In this document: positions 35,959 through 45,218 of the stretch, in pieces
How positions within the stretch are numbered: the first letter of the stretch is position 1
Layout: every line of letters starts with the position of its first letter
Source: Peptoniphilaceae bacterium AM52-5BH
GTDB taxonomy: Bacteria; Bacillota; Clostridia; Tissierellales; Peptoniphilaceae
Reading direction: 5' to 3'
DNA: 64,000 nt
NCBI GenBank assembly: GCA_027669155.1
Contig: JAQEDR010000010.1
Location: 4,740 to 68,739, forward strand
The notes under the pieces: model-generated
Seen by the model: only the letters and a program-made list of their open reading frames with translations
Database searches by the model: none
Told to the model about the DNA's origin: nothing
Translations under genes and position numbers: made by a program

Positions 35959-37248
35959 CTATTTATTTTTTGGCTCGATTTTGTCCTTACCGCCCATGTA
36001 CATTTGAAGTGGCCCAGGAATTTTCACGCTTCCGTCTTCTTGGATTAAGTTTTCTAGGAAGGCGATTAACATTCTTGGTGGAGCTACTACAGTGTTATTT
36101 AGGGTATGAGCAAAGTAAGTTCCGTTCTCTCCCCTTAGTCTAATACCAAGTCTTCTAGCTTGAGCATCTCCTAGGTTTGAGCAGCTTCCTACCTCGAAGT
36201 ATTTCTTTTGTCTTGGGCTCCATGCTTCTACGTCGCATGATTTAACCTTAAGGTCAGCCAAGTCTCCTGAGCAACATTCTAGAGTTCTTACTGGAATCTC
36301 TAGGCTTCTAAAGAAGTCTACTGTATTTTTCCATAATTCATTGTAAAGAGTTTTGGAATCTTCTGGCTTACAGATTATTACCATCTCTTGTTTTTCAAAT
36401 TGGTGGATTCTGTAAACTCCACGTTCTTCTATACCGTGAGCTCCTACTTCTTTTCTAAAGCATGGTGAGTAAGAAGTCATTCTTAGTGGCATTTTGTCCT
36501 CTTCATTGATTGTATTGATAAACTTACCAATCATTGAGTGCTCACTTGTACCGATTAGGTAGAGATCTTCTCCCTCGATCTTATACATCATATCTTCCAT
36601 TTCAGCAAAGCTCATTACTCCAGTAACTACATCAGATCTAATCATAAATGGTGGAATGTAGTAGGTATATCCTCGATCGATCATGAAGTCTCTCGCATAA
36701 GAAAGAATAGCTGAGTGAAGTCTTGCTATATCTCCTCTTAGATAGTAGAAACCTGCTCCTGATGTATCTCTTGCAGCATCAAGATCAACTCCATCGAAGG
36801 TTTCCATGATGTCGATGTGATAAGGTACGTCGTAGTCAGGAACTACAGGCTCGCCGAATTTTTCTATTTCGACATTTTCTGTATCATCTTTTCCTATAGG
36901 TACACTATCGTCGATGATTTGTGGGATTACTTGCATTCTCTTTTTAACTTCTTTGCCGTACTCTTCAGTCTTGGCTTCGATATCAGTTAGCTTGTCGTTA
37001 ATTTCCTTAACGTGAGCTTTAGCTTCTTCTGCTTCATCTTTTTTGCCTTGACCCATTAGAGCGCCGATTTCTTTACTTGTCTTATTTCTTTCGCTTCTTA
37101 GGTTATCTCCTTCAGTCTTGAAAGATCTAAGCTTTTCGTCAAGTTCTAAGACTTCGTCAACTAGGACTAGCTTTTCATCTTGGAATTTCTTCTTGATGTT
37201 TTCTTTTACAAGTTCTGGATTTTCTCTAAGTAATTTAATATCAATCAT
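35959..37248 (-). CDS. serS: Seryl-tRNA synthetase
   Basis: 429 residues: an N-terminal coiled-coil arm (about 30-100) that grips the tRNA, then the class II core with motif 2 (FRKEVGAHGIEERGVYRIHQ) and motif 3 (GENGTYFAHTLNNTVVAPPR). It charges tRNA-Ser. ATG at 37248 has AAAGGAG six bases upstream; an earlier in-frame start is not needed. A T-box leader (37267-37450) places it under control of uncharged tRNA-Ser. Confidence 0.97.
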   Translation of the reverse strand: MIDIKLLRENPELVKENIKKKFQDEKLVLVDEVLELDEKLRSFKTEGDNLRSERNKTSKEIGALMGQGKKDEAEEAKAHVKEINDKLTDIEAKTEEYGKEVKKRMQVIPQIIDDSVPIGKDDTENVEIEKFGEPVVPDYDVPYHIDIMETFDGVDLDAARDTSGAGFYYLRGDIARLHSAILSYARDFMIDRGYTYYIPPFMIRSDVVTGVMSFAEMEDMMYKIEGEDLYLIGTSEHSMIGKFINTINEEDKMPLRMTSYSPCFRKEVGAHGIEERGVYRIHQFEKQEMVIICKPEDSKTLYNELWKNTVDFFRSLEIPVRTLECCSGDLADLKVKSCDVEAWSPRQKKYFEVGSCSNLGDAQARRLGIRLRGENGTYFAHTLNNTVVAPPRMLIAFLENLIQEDGSVKIPGPLQMYMGGKDKIEPKNK

Positions 37249-37266
37249 AATTTCTCCTTTAAACAA

Positions 37267-37450
37267 TAAAAAAAGACCCTCCCCAATTGGGACGAAGGTC
37301 TCGTGGTGCCACCCAAATTATGCAAATATCTTTGCCTTAATTCATATATGCTCAAAGCTAGATTCACTAGTTCCGGTCAAGAGATTTCCACCAGCCATCT
37401 CCTCTCTGTCTGCCTTTCCTAGCTACTAGGGCCTTTCTTCGCATTATTCA
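37267..37450 (-). promoter_or_regulatory. T-box leader of serS
   Basis: On the minus strand the T-box core GGGTGGCACCACGAG (about 37302-37316) lies directly before a terminator hairpin (37274-37301) and a T-run. Stem I features (AGAGAGGAGATGGCTGGTG) lie upstream, and a TATAAT is near 37460. The codon after the conserved GTGAA is TCT, a serine codon and the likely specifier. Confidence 0.9.
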
Positions 37451-37574
37451 ATTAGTAATATTATACAATAAAGATTTAATTTCTCAACATCTCTATTTTA
37501 GGATTTTATTTTTAATCTTAATGTAAATTTAACTACTTTGTGCTATAATTATTAAGTTAAGAATGGAGTTAGTA

Positions 37575-39383
37575 ATGAAAAAGAATTTGTATAATGTAAC
37601 TATGCTTAAGGCCCTAAGCCTTATAGTCGTTTCAATCTACCATCTTCTAAGCCATAGGCTTTCCGGAGGTTTTCTTGGTGTGATTATTTTTATGATCATA
37701 TCAGGATTTTTCCTTGAAAGGGCATCCGTCAAGTCTTATGGCGAAGTTGATATCAGAGTCTATCTTAAGAAAATAAAGGCACGAATCCTAAAGATTATGT
37801 CGCCCCTCTGGACTATAGTAGCAGTATCTCTCCTATTTGCCTTAATTTTTGCAAGAGAAGTCTTCGATGACAGTATCCTAAGCTCTCTTTCTACGATTTT
37901 TGCAGTAGAAAACATCAGGGCTATTGTTAAGGGGATTTCCTACTTCGATAGGAGCGGTAATTTCAATCTCTTTACCCATTTGTGGTATATCTCAGTCTAT
38001 ATTCAGGTCGTAATTATTTATTATCTTATAGATTATTTAATAAATAAGTTTGACCTTAAAGATAAAAGGCTTACGATTTTTGCTGCTGGCACGCTAATAT
38101 CTACTATGATTAGCTACTATCTCTCCTTTACTAAGGCTCCTATAATAAGAATTTACTATGGGACAGATACTAGAATCTCAGCATTTTTTATTGGAGTTTG
38201 TGCGAATATCCTCTACAGGGAAAATAAAGCTAGGATAAAGGGCATAGATCATAAGAAGCTAGCAAGGATTTTATTAATTCCAATCGTCCTTCCCTTTTTC
38301 TTTATCAACGGGAAAAGCCTTTGGATCTATAGAACATTTTTCCTTGCCTATGAGCTAATAGTAGCTTTATTTTTGCTCCTAATCTACGACATGGAAATAA
38401 AAAATCACATAGCCTATAGGAAGCAAAGACCTTTCTTTAAGTTTATGATTTGGCTAGGCGATAGGTCCTACTACTATTATTTGTGGCAGTATATAGTCCA
38501 AGTATTTTTCACTTACTTTTTAAGGACTAAGATTGAAAATAGATTTTTATTTTATTTCTTGGAGCTTATAGTCCTTGTCATAATTGCAGAATTTTCCTAT
38601 CAAGTTCGTTTCGCTAGTAAGAAGTTTAGAAGTAAGAAACTTATAGGAAGTCTTGTTCTAATTATAATATTAAATATTATCTCCCTTGCTATAGGCAATA
38701 AAAAGCAAGAGGAGATGGATAAGTTTAAGAAGAACTTCTCTCAAAATCAAGAAGAAATCAAAAAGAGAAATGAAGATGCAAAAAATATTAAATCAAAAAC
38801 TAATTCCGGGAAAAATACCAGTAAGGAAAAGGAAAATCCAAACTTTAAAGAAAAAGCTTACGACGATTTCAATTTTACAAATAAGGAACTTTCCTACCTT
38901 AAGGCAATTTCTATAACAGCAGTTGGAGATTCTGTCCTTATGAATATCGACTCCTACCTAAGAGACTACGTCCCAAATCTATACCTCGATGGAGAAGTCG
39001 GTAGGGATATGCCTGAGGGAGCGGACAGACTTATGGCAATCAAAAACGATATAGGCTTAAATGATATAATCCTAGTTGGACTTGGCTCAAACGGATCTGC
39101 AAATGATTCAGACATGGAGGCTATAATGGACATAACTGACGGCAGGGATGTCTATTTTGTAAATACTAGCCATCTTGAATCCTATATGGATCAGGTAAAT
39201 AAAAATATCAAAGCCTTCACCGATAGCCATGATAAGGCACACCTTGTCGACTGGAGGTCTTTCGTAAAGGATAGAGATGATCTTCTAGCAGTAGATAGGG
39301 TCCATCCAAATGTCGAGGGAAGTAGCGACTATGCTGAGTTGATCTTAAGGAAAATATTAAATGTAAATAAGGTTGAATCTTAG
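37575..39383 (+). CDS. Acyltransferase-3 / SGNH protein, OatA-like peptidoglycan O-acetyltransferase
   Basis: 602 residues. About eleven membrane helices form an acyltransferase-3 domain (residues 1-365) with the conserved His in SIYHLLSHRLSGGFLGV. A charged linker (380-430) leads to an extracytoplasmic SGNH domain: GDSVL near 447, GLGSNGS near 500 and the catalytic DRVHP near 575. This is the architecture of OatA, which O-acetylates peptidoglycan and gives lysozyme resistance. A wall-teichoic or other glycan target is possible. ATG at 37575 is set by GGAG seven bases upstream. Confidence 0.88.
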   Translation: MKKNLYNVTMLKALSLIVVSIYHLLSHRLSGGFLGVIIFMIISGFFLERASVKSYGEVDIRVYLKKIKARILKIMSPLWTIVAVSLLFALIFAREVFDDSILSSLSTIFAVENIRAIVKGISYFDRSGNFNLFTHLWYISVYIQVVIIYYLIDYLINKFDLKDKRLTIFAAGTLISTMISYYLSFTKAPIIRIYYGTDTRISAFFIGVCANILYRENKARIKGIDHKKLARILLIPIVLPFFFINGKSLWIYRTFFLAYELIVALFLLLIYDMEIKNHIAYRKQRPFFKFMIWLGDRSYYYYLWQYIVQVFFTYFLRTKIENRFLFYFLELIVLVIIAEFSYQVRFASKKFRSKKLIGSLVLIIILNIISLAIGNKKQEEMDKFKKNFSQNQEEIKKRNEDAKNIKSKTNSGKNTSKEKENPNFKEKAYDDFNFTNKELSYLKAISITAVGDSVLMNIDSYLRDYVPNLYLDGEVGRDMPEGADRLMAIKNDIGLNDIILVGLGSNGSANDSDMEAIMDITDGRDVYFVNTSHLESYMDQVNKNIKAFTDSHDKAHLVDWRSFVKDRDDLLAVDRVHPNVEGSSDYAELILRKILNVNKVES

Positions 39384-39384
39384 G

Positions 39385-39411
39385 GCAAAATTTCAAATTT
39401 TGCTCTTTTTT
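39385..39411 (+). terminator. Terminator after the O-acetyltransferase gene
   Basis: GCAAAATTT/AAATTTTGC stem followed by CTTTTTT, directly after the stop codon. Confidence 0.85.
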
Positions 39412-39446
39412 ATATCTCTACTCTTTACTTTATATAAAAACATAGT

Positions 39447-39577
39447 TATAATCCTAGTAGTCTTTAATCTCTGTCCTAGATCTCACAAATGGGGATACTA
39501 GATAAAGAGTTTAAGTGAAGAATGTTTCTAGCATCATTGATGCAAATGAACGGTATCTATATGAACCGTATCGGAGG
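39447..39577 (+). promoter_or_regulatory. Promoter and structured leader of panT-coaX
   Basis: TATAAT at 39447-39452 is followed by a roughly 125-nt leader. It contains CTAGTA/TACTAG arms (39454-39459, 39496-39501), a GCATCATTGATGC hairpin (39531-39543) and an ACGGT/ACCGT hairpin (39550-39569) touching the ribosome site CGGAGG. The last hairpin could modulate translation. No known riboswitch was recognised. Confidence 0.45.
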
Positions 39578-39582
39578 TAATT

Positions 39583-40329
39583 ATGAACAAAAAATCAATC
39601 AGTAGCAGAAAGCTTGTGACGGCGGCAATGCTCGGTGCAATCACCATAGTACTTAGCCTAACTCCACTCGGTCTAATCCCTTTAGGTTTTATCAATGCGA
39701 CAACCATGCACATACCTGTAATCATAGGAGCAATAGCTGAAGGTCCTGTAGTAGGAGCCCTAGTAGGATTAATCTTTGGTGTTTCGTCTTTACTAAACGC
39801 CCTACTAAGAAATCCTAGTCCAGTTTCTTTTGTCTTCTACAATCCTTTAATTTCAGTTCTTCCAAGAGTTCTAATTGGAATTACTAGCTACTATGCTTAC
39901 AAGGCTTGTCAGAATATAGGAGATAAAAAGTTAAAGAATCTTTCCAAAATTTTGTGGATTGCTATCTCTATAGGTCTTATCTACCTACTCTATAAGAATA
40001 TTAGCGAGGAAAAATCCCTTCTAAATATTATCTTTGTAATAATTCTTCTAGCTCTCGTTATAGGCCTATTCATGTATTCTAGAAAATCTAAGAAAGATTT
40101 CCCAATAGCTATTGGCGCTTTCGTAGGTTCTATGACCAACACTATCCTAGTTCTTGGAGGAATTTACTTAATCTATGCCGAAAGCTATGTCAAAACCCTA
40201 GGCCTACCAATGGATAGCGCAAGGTCAGCCATACTGGGAGTAACAATTACAAGTGGTATACCAGAGGCCATACTTTCTGTTATACTTTCAACAGCAGTAA
40301 TCAAGGCCCTCAAATCATCAAGGAGATAA
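39583..40329 (+). CDS. panT: ECF transporter S component, probably for pantothenate
   Basis: 248 residues, six or more membrane helices, with the ECF S-component start KLVTAAMLGAITIVLSLTPL and the small-residue face GAIAEGPVVGALVGLIFGVSSL used to contact the T subunit. S components bind the vitamin and use shared EcfA/EcfT. The substrate is inferred from the neighbouring coaX-type gene one base downstream. A charged insert (about 120-170) splits the helices. Energising subunits are not in the window. Confidence 0.8.
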   Translation: MNKKSISSRKLVTAAMLGAITIVLSLTPLGLIPLGFINATTMHIPVIIGAIAEGPVVGALVGLIFGVSSLLNALLRNPSPVSFVFYNPLISVLPRVLIGITSYYAYKACQNIGDKKLKNLSKILWIAISIGLIYLLYKNISEEKSLLNIIFVIILLALVIGLFMYSRKSKKDFPIAIGAFVGSMTNTILVLGGIYLIYAESYVKTLGLPMDSARSAILGVTITSGIPEAILSVILSTAVIKALKSSRR

Positions 40330-40330
40330 A

Positions 40331-41104
40331 ATGCTTTTAGCTATTGATATAGAAAATAGAAATACGGACTTTGGAGTCTTTGATAAGGACAAACTTAAAG
40401 CAAGTTTTAGCCTGTCTAGCATTAAAGATAGGTCAGCGAGCGAACTTTCCCTTATAATCAAATATCTTTTGCTAGACGAAGGAATTAAGCTTTCTGATAT
40501 ATCTGATATTATAATTTCTTCAGTCGTCCCAGAACTTGATAGGACCTATATGGATATTGCTTATAAAATTTCAAAGAAAAAACCTTACTATGTGTCTGCA
40601 GGCCTTAAGACAGGAATTAATATCAAATACGACAATCCCAAAGACGTAGGAAGCGATAGGATCATAAGGGCAGTAGGAAGTAAAAACAGGTCTGATAAAA
40701 ATATTATAATAGTCCAAGCGTCCACAATAACTACTATAGACTATATCAATAACAAGAAGGAATTTCTTGGAGGAGCTATAATGCCTGGCATAGACCTCTT
40801 CCAAGAAGCCCTAGTAAGGGAAAGTGCCAAGCTTCCCCAGGTAGAAATTGTAAGAGGGCAAAAAATCTTGGGCAAATCTACGACCAAGGCCATGCAAAAT
40901 GGCATATATTATTCCTACAAAAAGTCAGTAGAAGCCATTATCGAAGAAATTATTGGACAAAATAACTTGGATAAGGATAATACTGATATAATAACAAGTG
41001 GCGAATACGCTGATTTTATAGAATACAAAGACTATAAAATCAAATCTCTCTCAAACTTAGGTCTCTTAGGGCTAAAAGATATATATGAACTAAATACAAA
41101 ATGA
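40331..41104 (+). CDS. coaX: Type III pantothenate kinase-like protein with altered active-site motifs
   Basis: 257 residues of the CoaX fold. Conserved parts are present: VGSDRI near residue 95-105 with the likely catalytic Asp, GGAIMPGI near 145, and STTKAMQNGIYY near 180. But the phosphate-binding DxGNT at the N-terminus reads DIENRN, and the second motif, usually DxGTATT, reads VQASTITT. These are positions that hold ATP and the monovalent cation. It follows panT by one base, so the pair should import and phosphorylate pantothenate. Whether this copy is fully active is open. Confidence 0.85.
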   Translation: MLLAIDIENRNTDFGVFDKDKLKASFSLSSIKDRSASELSLIIKYLLLDEGIKLSDISDIIISSVVPELDRTYMDIAYKISKKKPYYVSAGLKTGINIKYDNPKDVGSDRIIRAVGSKNRSDKNIIIVQASTITTIDYINNKKEFLGGAIMPGIDLFQEALVRESAKLPQVEIVRGQKILGKSTTKAMQNGIYYSYKKSVEAIIEEIIGQNNLDKDNTDIITSGEYADFIEYKDYKIKSLSNLGLLGLKDIYELNTK

Positions 41105-41135
41105 CGAGGAAATAGATTACCTTTCCTCGTCTTTT
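41103..41135 (+). terminator. Terminator after coaX
   Basis: Perfect GACGAGGAAA/TTTCCTCGTC stem overlapping the coaX stop, followed by TTTT. Confidence 0.85.
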
Positions 41136-41161
41136 AATTTTGATAAATATTAAATTTTTTC

Positions 41162-41437
41162 TTAACCAGTAAATTTTATCCTATAAATTATAAAAGCCAT
41201 CTGCAAGAAGAAAATTATAGGGAGGCCTGCCATAAACTTCTTGTGACGGGTCTTATGTCTTATTAGCTTCATTGTAATATACATAGAAACTGCCCCACCC
41301 AGAGCCCCTATCAGTAAGAGGACATTTTCCCTTACGCGATTTTTCCTAAATTTCTTGCTTGCTATCTTATCATAAATTGTAAGGATTATTCCAAGTATGT
41401 TGATAGATATTAGATAAATTAAAACTTCTCTTTTCAT
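41162..41437 (-). CDS. DUF1294 membrane protein
   Basis: 91 residues with three membrane helices and the family core ALGGAVSMYITMKLIRHKTRHKKF. DUF1294 proteins are small membrane proteins of unknown function. It lies 13 bp after the reductase gene on the same strand and may ride on the catabolic operon transcript. Confidence 0.8.
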   Translation of the reverse strand: MKREVLIYLISINILGIILTIYDKIASKKFRKNRVRENVLLLIGALGGAVSMYITMKLIRHKTRHKKFMAGLPIIFFLQMAFIIYRIKFTG

Positions 41438-41450
41438 AAGATTAATTTAA

Positions 41451-42464
41451 CTACATCTCTCCAAGTCTTTCTACTTTTTTAAAAATCTCACCATCTACCT
41501 CAATTCCTTCACTTAGTCCCTTTTCTTTTCTGGTATGAAGGCCTAGGCCTGGATATCTAGGACTTGTGCCTGGAGTTTTGGCATGGGCAGATTTTACTCT
41601 TTCTTTCATCTTAGCTATTGTCTTCTCGTTTTCTTCCTTAGTAGAGAAGGCTTCTGGATTCATAGCTATAAAAATCTGTGAGCAAGATGTACAGTTAAAA
41701 GCGTCTCTATCATCCATATCATAGGTCGACAAGCCGTTTGATAAAAGGGCCGCCATAGTATCAAGGCATATACCAAGGCCTGACCCCTTCCAGTAACCTA
41801 CAGGCAAGAGATTTTGACTTTCTTCTATAAGTTTTGGATCATCTGTGAGATTGCCATCCTTATCAAAACCACCTGGGTATGGAAGCTTTTCTCCCTTAAG
41901 CCTTGTTGTTTCAAGCTTACCATAAGAGTAAAGAGAAATTGCCATATCAAGACATATATTCCCACTTTCTGATGGGATGGCGATCCCTATTGGATTATTG
42001 CCCAGACTATTTTGATCTGAGCTCCAAACAGGCATTAGGGATTCTGTATTGGTCCAGCACATGCCAATCATTCCCTTATCTGCAATATTTTCGCTGTAGG
42101 CTCCTCCCCTCATCCAATGAGTAGTGTTTCTTAAAGTTACCATTCCTATACCATGCTCTTTGGCAAGCTCTGCCGCCCTGTCACTCGCCTTAAGGGCATT
42201 GATCACACCAAAAGCGAGATTGCCATCGTAGTTTTCGACAGAACCGAAGCCCTTAACAAGCTCCATTTCCGCATCAATATCTACCAAGCCCTTACTTATA
42301 AAATTAATTAGCCTTGGTATCCTATTTAGCCCGTGAGAATTGACTCCCTTGAGGGTTGAATCAGCATGGACTTTTGCCATGATCTCTGATTTTTCCTCAC
42401 TAACTCCACTTGCAGTAAGGGCGTTTTTTATTGTATCTTTTAATTTGTCATAAGTTACTTTCAT
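41451..42464 (-). CDS. Ldh-family NAD(P)-dependent reductase, DlgD (2,3-diketo-L-gulonate reductase)-like
   Basis: 337 residues of the malate/L-lactate dehydrogenase-like family (not Rossmann type). The sequence tracks E. coli YiaK closely: GVNSHGLNRIPRLI, NTTHWMRGGAY with the catalytic His, NNPIGIAIPS and LPVGYWKGSGLGICLD. It should reduce a 2-keto acid with NAD(P)H. DlgD activity is only one option, since the operon has no other diketogulonate genes. It overlaps the HExxH gene by 4 bp. Confidence 0.85.
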   Translation of the reverse strand: MKVTYDKLKDTIKNALTASGVSEEKSEIMAKVHADSTLKGVNSHGLNRIPRLINFISKGLVDIDAEMELVKGFGSVENYDGNLAFGVINALKASDRAAELAKEHGIGMVTLRNTTHWMRGGAYSENIADKGMIGMCWTNTESLMPVWSSDQNSLGNNPIGIAIPSESGNICLDMAISLYSYGKLETTRLKGEKLPYPGGFDKDGNLTDDPKLIEESQNLLPVGYWKGSGLGICLDTMAALLSNGLSTYDMDDRDAFNCTSCSQIFIAMNPEAFSTKEENEKTIAKMKERVKSAHAKTPGTSPRYPGLGLHTRKEKGLSEGIEVDGEIFKKVERLGEM

Positions 42465-43084
42465 TTTATATCCTTATATATTTTTCTATATAGTATCTCT
42501 TCCTTATCAAAGGCCTTTGCCAGAAGATAGTTGATTATAAGAGGGTTGAAGCCTAAATCAAGGAAGCTTTTCGCAAAGGCCATGGCTCCTATTTCTGAAG
42601 AAGCTTTAAGCTTAACTTTCTTTGATATAAAGCCCATTTTCTTATAAGTAATATATACCCTATCAGTAAAAAGCTTCTCATCTTCTTCGATCTTATGATA
42701 TAGCTCATGGGCGAGGATTATATCTTCTATCTTTATTTCTTCAAAAATAGGCAAGTTTATTAAACTTGCCATATCTTCGATTTTTCTGATATTTTCATTG
42801 TTTAAGATGATTTTTTCATCTTCAAAGTAAGCTAGCTCATAGTAGTCAAAGTCGCTTTTTTCTTCTTCATATTTTATATCCAAATCATAAAAGTCTCTAA
42901 GCTGATTGATATCAGAAAAGATATTTTTCTTATCCCTTCCTACTTTTCGCCCTAGCTCTAGGCTTTCACGTATTATCTTCGCCTTGTTTTCTATTTTTCC
43001 GTAGAAGAGATCCTCTCTTAAGAGATATTTGGCAAATATTTCATCTGATAAGGAAATAAGCTTTTCTAGTTTTTTATCTTCCAT
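42461..43084 (-). CDS. HExxH-containing protein, possible metallopeptidase
   Basis: 207 residues, mostly helical and acidic. A zinc-peptidase signature HELYH lies in IEDIILAHELYHKIEEDEKL near residue 125, and an upstream ILNNENIRKIEDMASLINLP resembles IrrE/ImmA-type proteins. No signal peptide. It is translationally coupled on both sides (1-bp overlap with the hydantoinase gene, 4-bp with the reductase gene). A regulatory protease or maturation factor for the operon is conceivable; I do not recognise a characterised family. Confidence 0.6.
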   Translation of the reverse strand: MEDKKLEKLISLSDEIFAKYLLREDLFYGKIENKAKIIRESLELGRKVGRDKKNIFSDINQLRDFYDLDIKYEEEKSDFDYYELAYFEDEKIILNNENIRKIEDMASLINLPIFEEIKIEDIILAHELYHKIEEDEKLFTDRVYITYKKMGFISKKVKLKASSEIGAMAFAKSFLDLGFNPLIINYLLAKAFDKEEILYRKIYKDIK

Positions 43085-45210
43085 TATAGGTCGTTTTTAG
43101 CCCCGATTACAATAACATCTTCGTTACCTTCTCTTAGGGAAAGTTCTGAGTCTATTAACATGTTGAGTTGTTCAAGGCTAGTAAGGCCCTCGAAGTCAAC
43201 AATCTTTCCACCAAGGCAGAGGTAGAGGTCTGGGTTTAGTTTGATATCTGACTTAAATACTGCAAGGTCCTTCCACATATTGGAAGCTACAGTTCTAACT
43301 CCGCCTGCAGTGGTCTTTACTGCCTTGGCGTCAGCTCTTTGTAGCTTGATAAAGCCCTTGTTATCGATAGCACGAAGTTCAGTTTTGTTGCCCTTTTCTG
43401 CTATAAATATATTGAAGTTTTCGTTTGAAACTGGGTTTTCTACTTGATTTTCTTCTACTAGAAGGCTCTCTGCGGCAAGCTCTCTCGCCTCATCTTTAGT
43501 AACCTTCTTAGTTAAATCTTGGCTTGCTATTTCAGTCGATCCTGTTGCAATCGCCCTAACCTTGGATGTTTGTTGGTCAATTTCGATTTGGATTTCAACA
43601 GACTCTGGACTAGCTCCTGATTTTATAACTTGATCTGTCGCCTCAGCCCTTAGTTTCATGATATCTTCTCTACTTGGTTGAGGGATAACTCTTTCTACTA
43701 CATCTCTAACCATAGCAAGAGCAACTCCAATAGAAGATATAATCTCTGCTTTGTCAGCTAGTTTGTATGGTACGTCTAGTTTCTTTGCAGCGAATGGCAA
43801 GAGAACCTTGGCTCCTCCACCTCCACCAACAATGGTAGTTTGAGATTGTTCTACCTTGTACTTATCCATTAGGTCTAGGATCACTTCATTGGTTGTATTT
43901 GAAGCATCTCTAAGGACAGCCCTAGCAGCTTCTTCCATAGTCATTCCCAAGAAGTCTCCCAAAAGTTTAAAGCATATTTGAGCGCTTTCTGGATAGCCAT
44001 AAGAATAATCTCCTTCTTCAATTATGCCTAGGGCATTGGCAGCACATGTTGTGGTTAGAGCATAATCCTTATCCTTGGCCCTTACTACTATATAATCTTT
44101 TGGATCGCCCTCTTTTGGAGAAATTTGAATAATTTCTGCATTTTCAAATTCCTTTGGGTCGGTAAAGACTACATAAGGAAGGTTTGCGATATGACAGGAC
44201 CTTGGTCCGACTTTTATGATTTTGCCCCCTCCTGCCCTTATCATAGATCCACCAGCAACTCCAACAGTGTGGACATCCATGGAGTTAACCATGGTCCTTT
44301 GGCCACCAACTACAGCGTAGTCAATCATTGGTCTTCCGTTTTTGATAACTCCAATATCGGTTGTAGTTCCTCCGACTTCGAAGAATATCCCGTTAGATAC
44401 CTTAAGATACATCAAGGCTCCGACAGTTGAAGCAGCAGGACCAGAAAGCATGGTGAGAACTGGTCTATTTCTCATCTCTTCTATGTCCATTACTCCCCCA
44501 TCGCCTCTCATAATCATTAAAGGAGCGCTGATTCCTGCTTTTTTAACAGCTGACTCAGTCGAATCTGCTGTAGCAATCATCTTTGGAAGGATTGACCCAT
44601 TGATTACGGCGGTTCTTGTCCTTCTTGATAGGCCATAAAGCTTGGAAATTTCTGAAGCAGCACATACTTCTACTCCCTTAGCCTTTCCCATCTCTTTGAT
44701 AAGGAGCTCTTCCTTGTTTCCATCTACTCCAAAGGTCTTAGATACTGCTATTACTCCACAGCCATTATTTATCAATTCGTCGACTATCCTACTTACATTT
44801 TCTTCTGTGAAATCTTTCCTATTGATAAATCTATATTCTGTTTGAATCTTTCTCTTACCAGAATCATCAAGCTCTATATCTTTGATATGGCCTTGAATTT
44901 TAGATAGAAATCCTACAAAACCACCATTAGCTATACCTATTATTCCAACCTTAGCCACATCTCCTTCAACTAGGGCATTAGTCGCTTGGGTTGTAGAATG
45001 GGCTATGAAAGTAACCTCATCTGCTGAAATATTATTTTCAGTAAGACACTTGTTAAATGATTCTATAACTCCTTGACTTACGCCAAGTTCATGGTCGTGG
45101 GTTGTAGGGATAATTCCCATACCTACTATATCGTATGTGGCATTGTCAATGGCAACCGCCTTGGTATTGGTACCACCGACATCTATACCTACTCTAATTT
45201 GTCTTTTCAT
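43084..45210 (-). CDS. Hydantoinase/oxoprolinase family protein (HyuA-like)
   Basis: 708 residues with the ATPase-like start VGIDVGGTNTKAVAID, then HSTTQATNALVEG and the hydantoinase A core (VNGSILPKM, then MRGDGGVMDIEEM and LSGPAAST). An acetone-carboxylase/oxoprolinase-like C-terminus ends the protein. The family hydrolyses cyclic amides such as hydantoins and 5-oxoproline with ATP; no HyuB partner gene is next to it. With the permease upstream it suggests use of an unknown amide or keto compound. Confidence 0.88.
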   Translation of the reverse strand: MKRQIRVGIDVGGTNTKAVAIDNATYDIVGMGIIPTTHDHELGVSQGVIESFNKCLTENNISADEVTFIAHSTTQATNALVEGDVAKVGIIGIANGGFVGFLSKIQGHIKDIELDDSGKRKIQTEYRFINRKDFTEENVSRIVDELINNGCGVIAVSKTFGVDGNKEELLIKEMGKAKGVEVCAASEISKLYGLSRRTRTAVINGSILPKMIATADSTESAVKKAGISAPLMIMRGDGGVMDIEEMRNRPVLTMLSGPAASTVGALMYLKVSNGIFFEVGGTTTDIGVIKNGRPMIDYAVVGGQRTMVNSMDVHTVGVAGGSMIRAGGGKIIKVGPRSCHIANLPYVVFTDPKEFENAEIIQISPKEGDPKDYIVVRAKDKDYALTTTCAANALGIIEEGDYSYGYPESAQICFKLLGDFLGMTMEEAARAVLRDASNTTNEVILDLMDKYKVEQSQTTIVGGGGGAKVLLPFAAKKLDVPYKLADKAEIISSIGVALAMVRDVVERVIPQPSREDIMKLRAEATDQVIKSGASPESVEIQIEIDQQTSKVRAIATGSTEIASQDLTKKVTKDEARELAAESLLVEENQVENPVSNENFNIFIAEKGNKTELRAIDNKGFIKLQRADAKAVKTTAGGVRTVASNMWKDLAVFKSDIKLNPDLYLCLGGKIVDFEGLTSLEQLNMLIDSELSLREGNEDVIVIGAKNDL

Positions 45211-45218
45211 ACTTCCTC

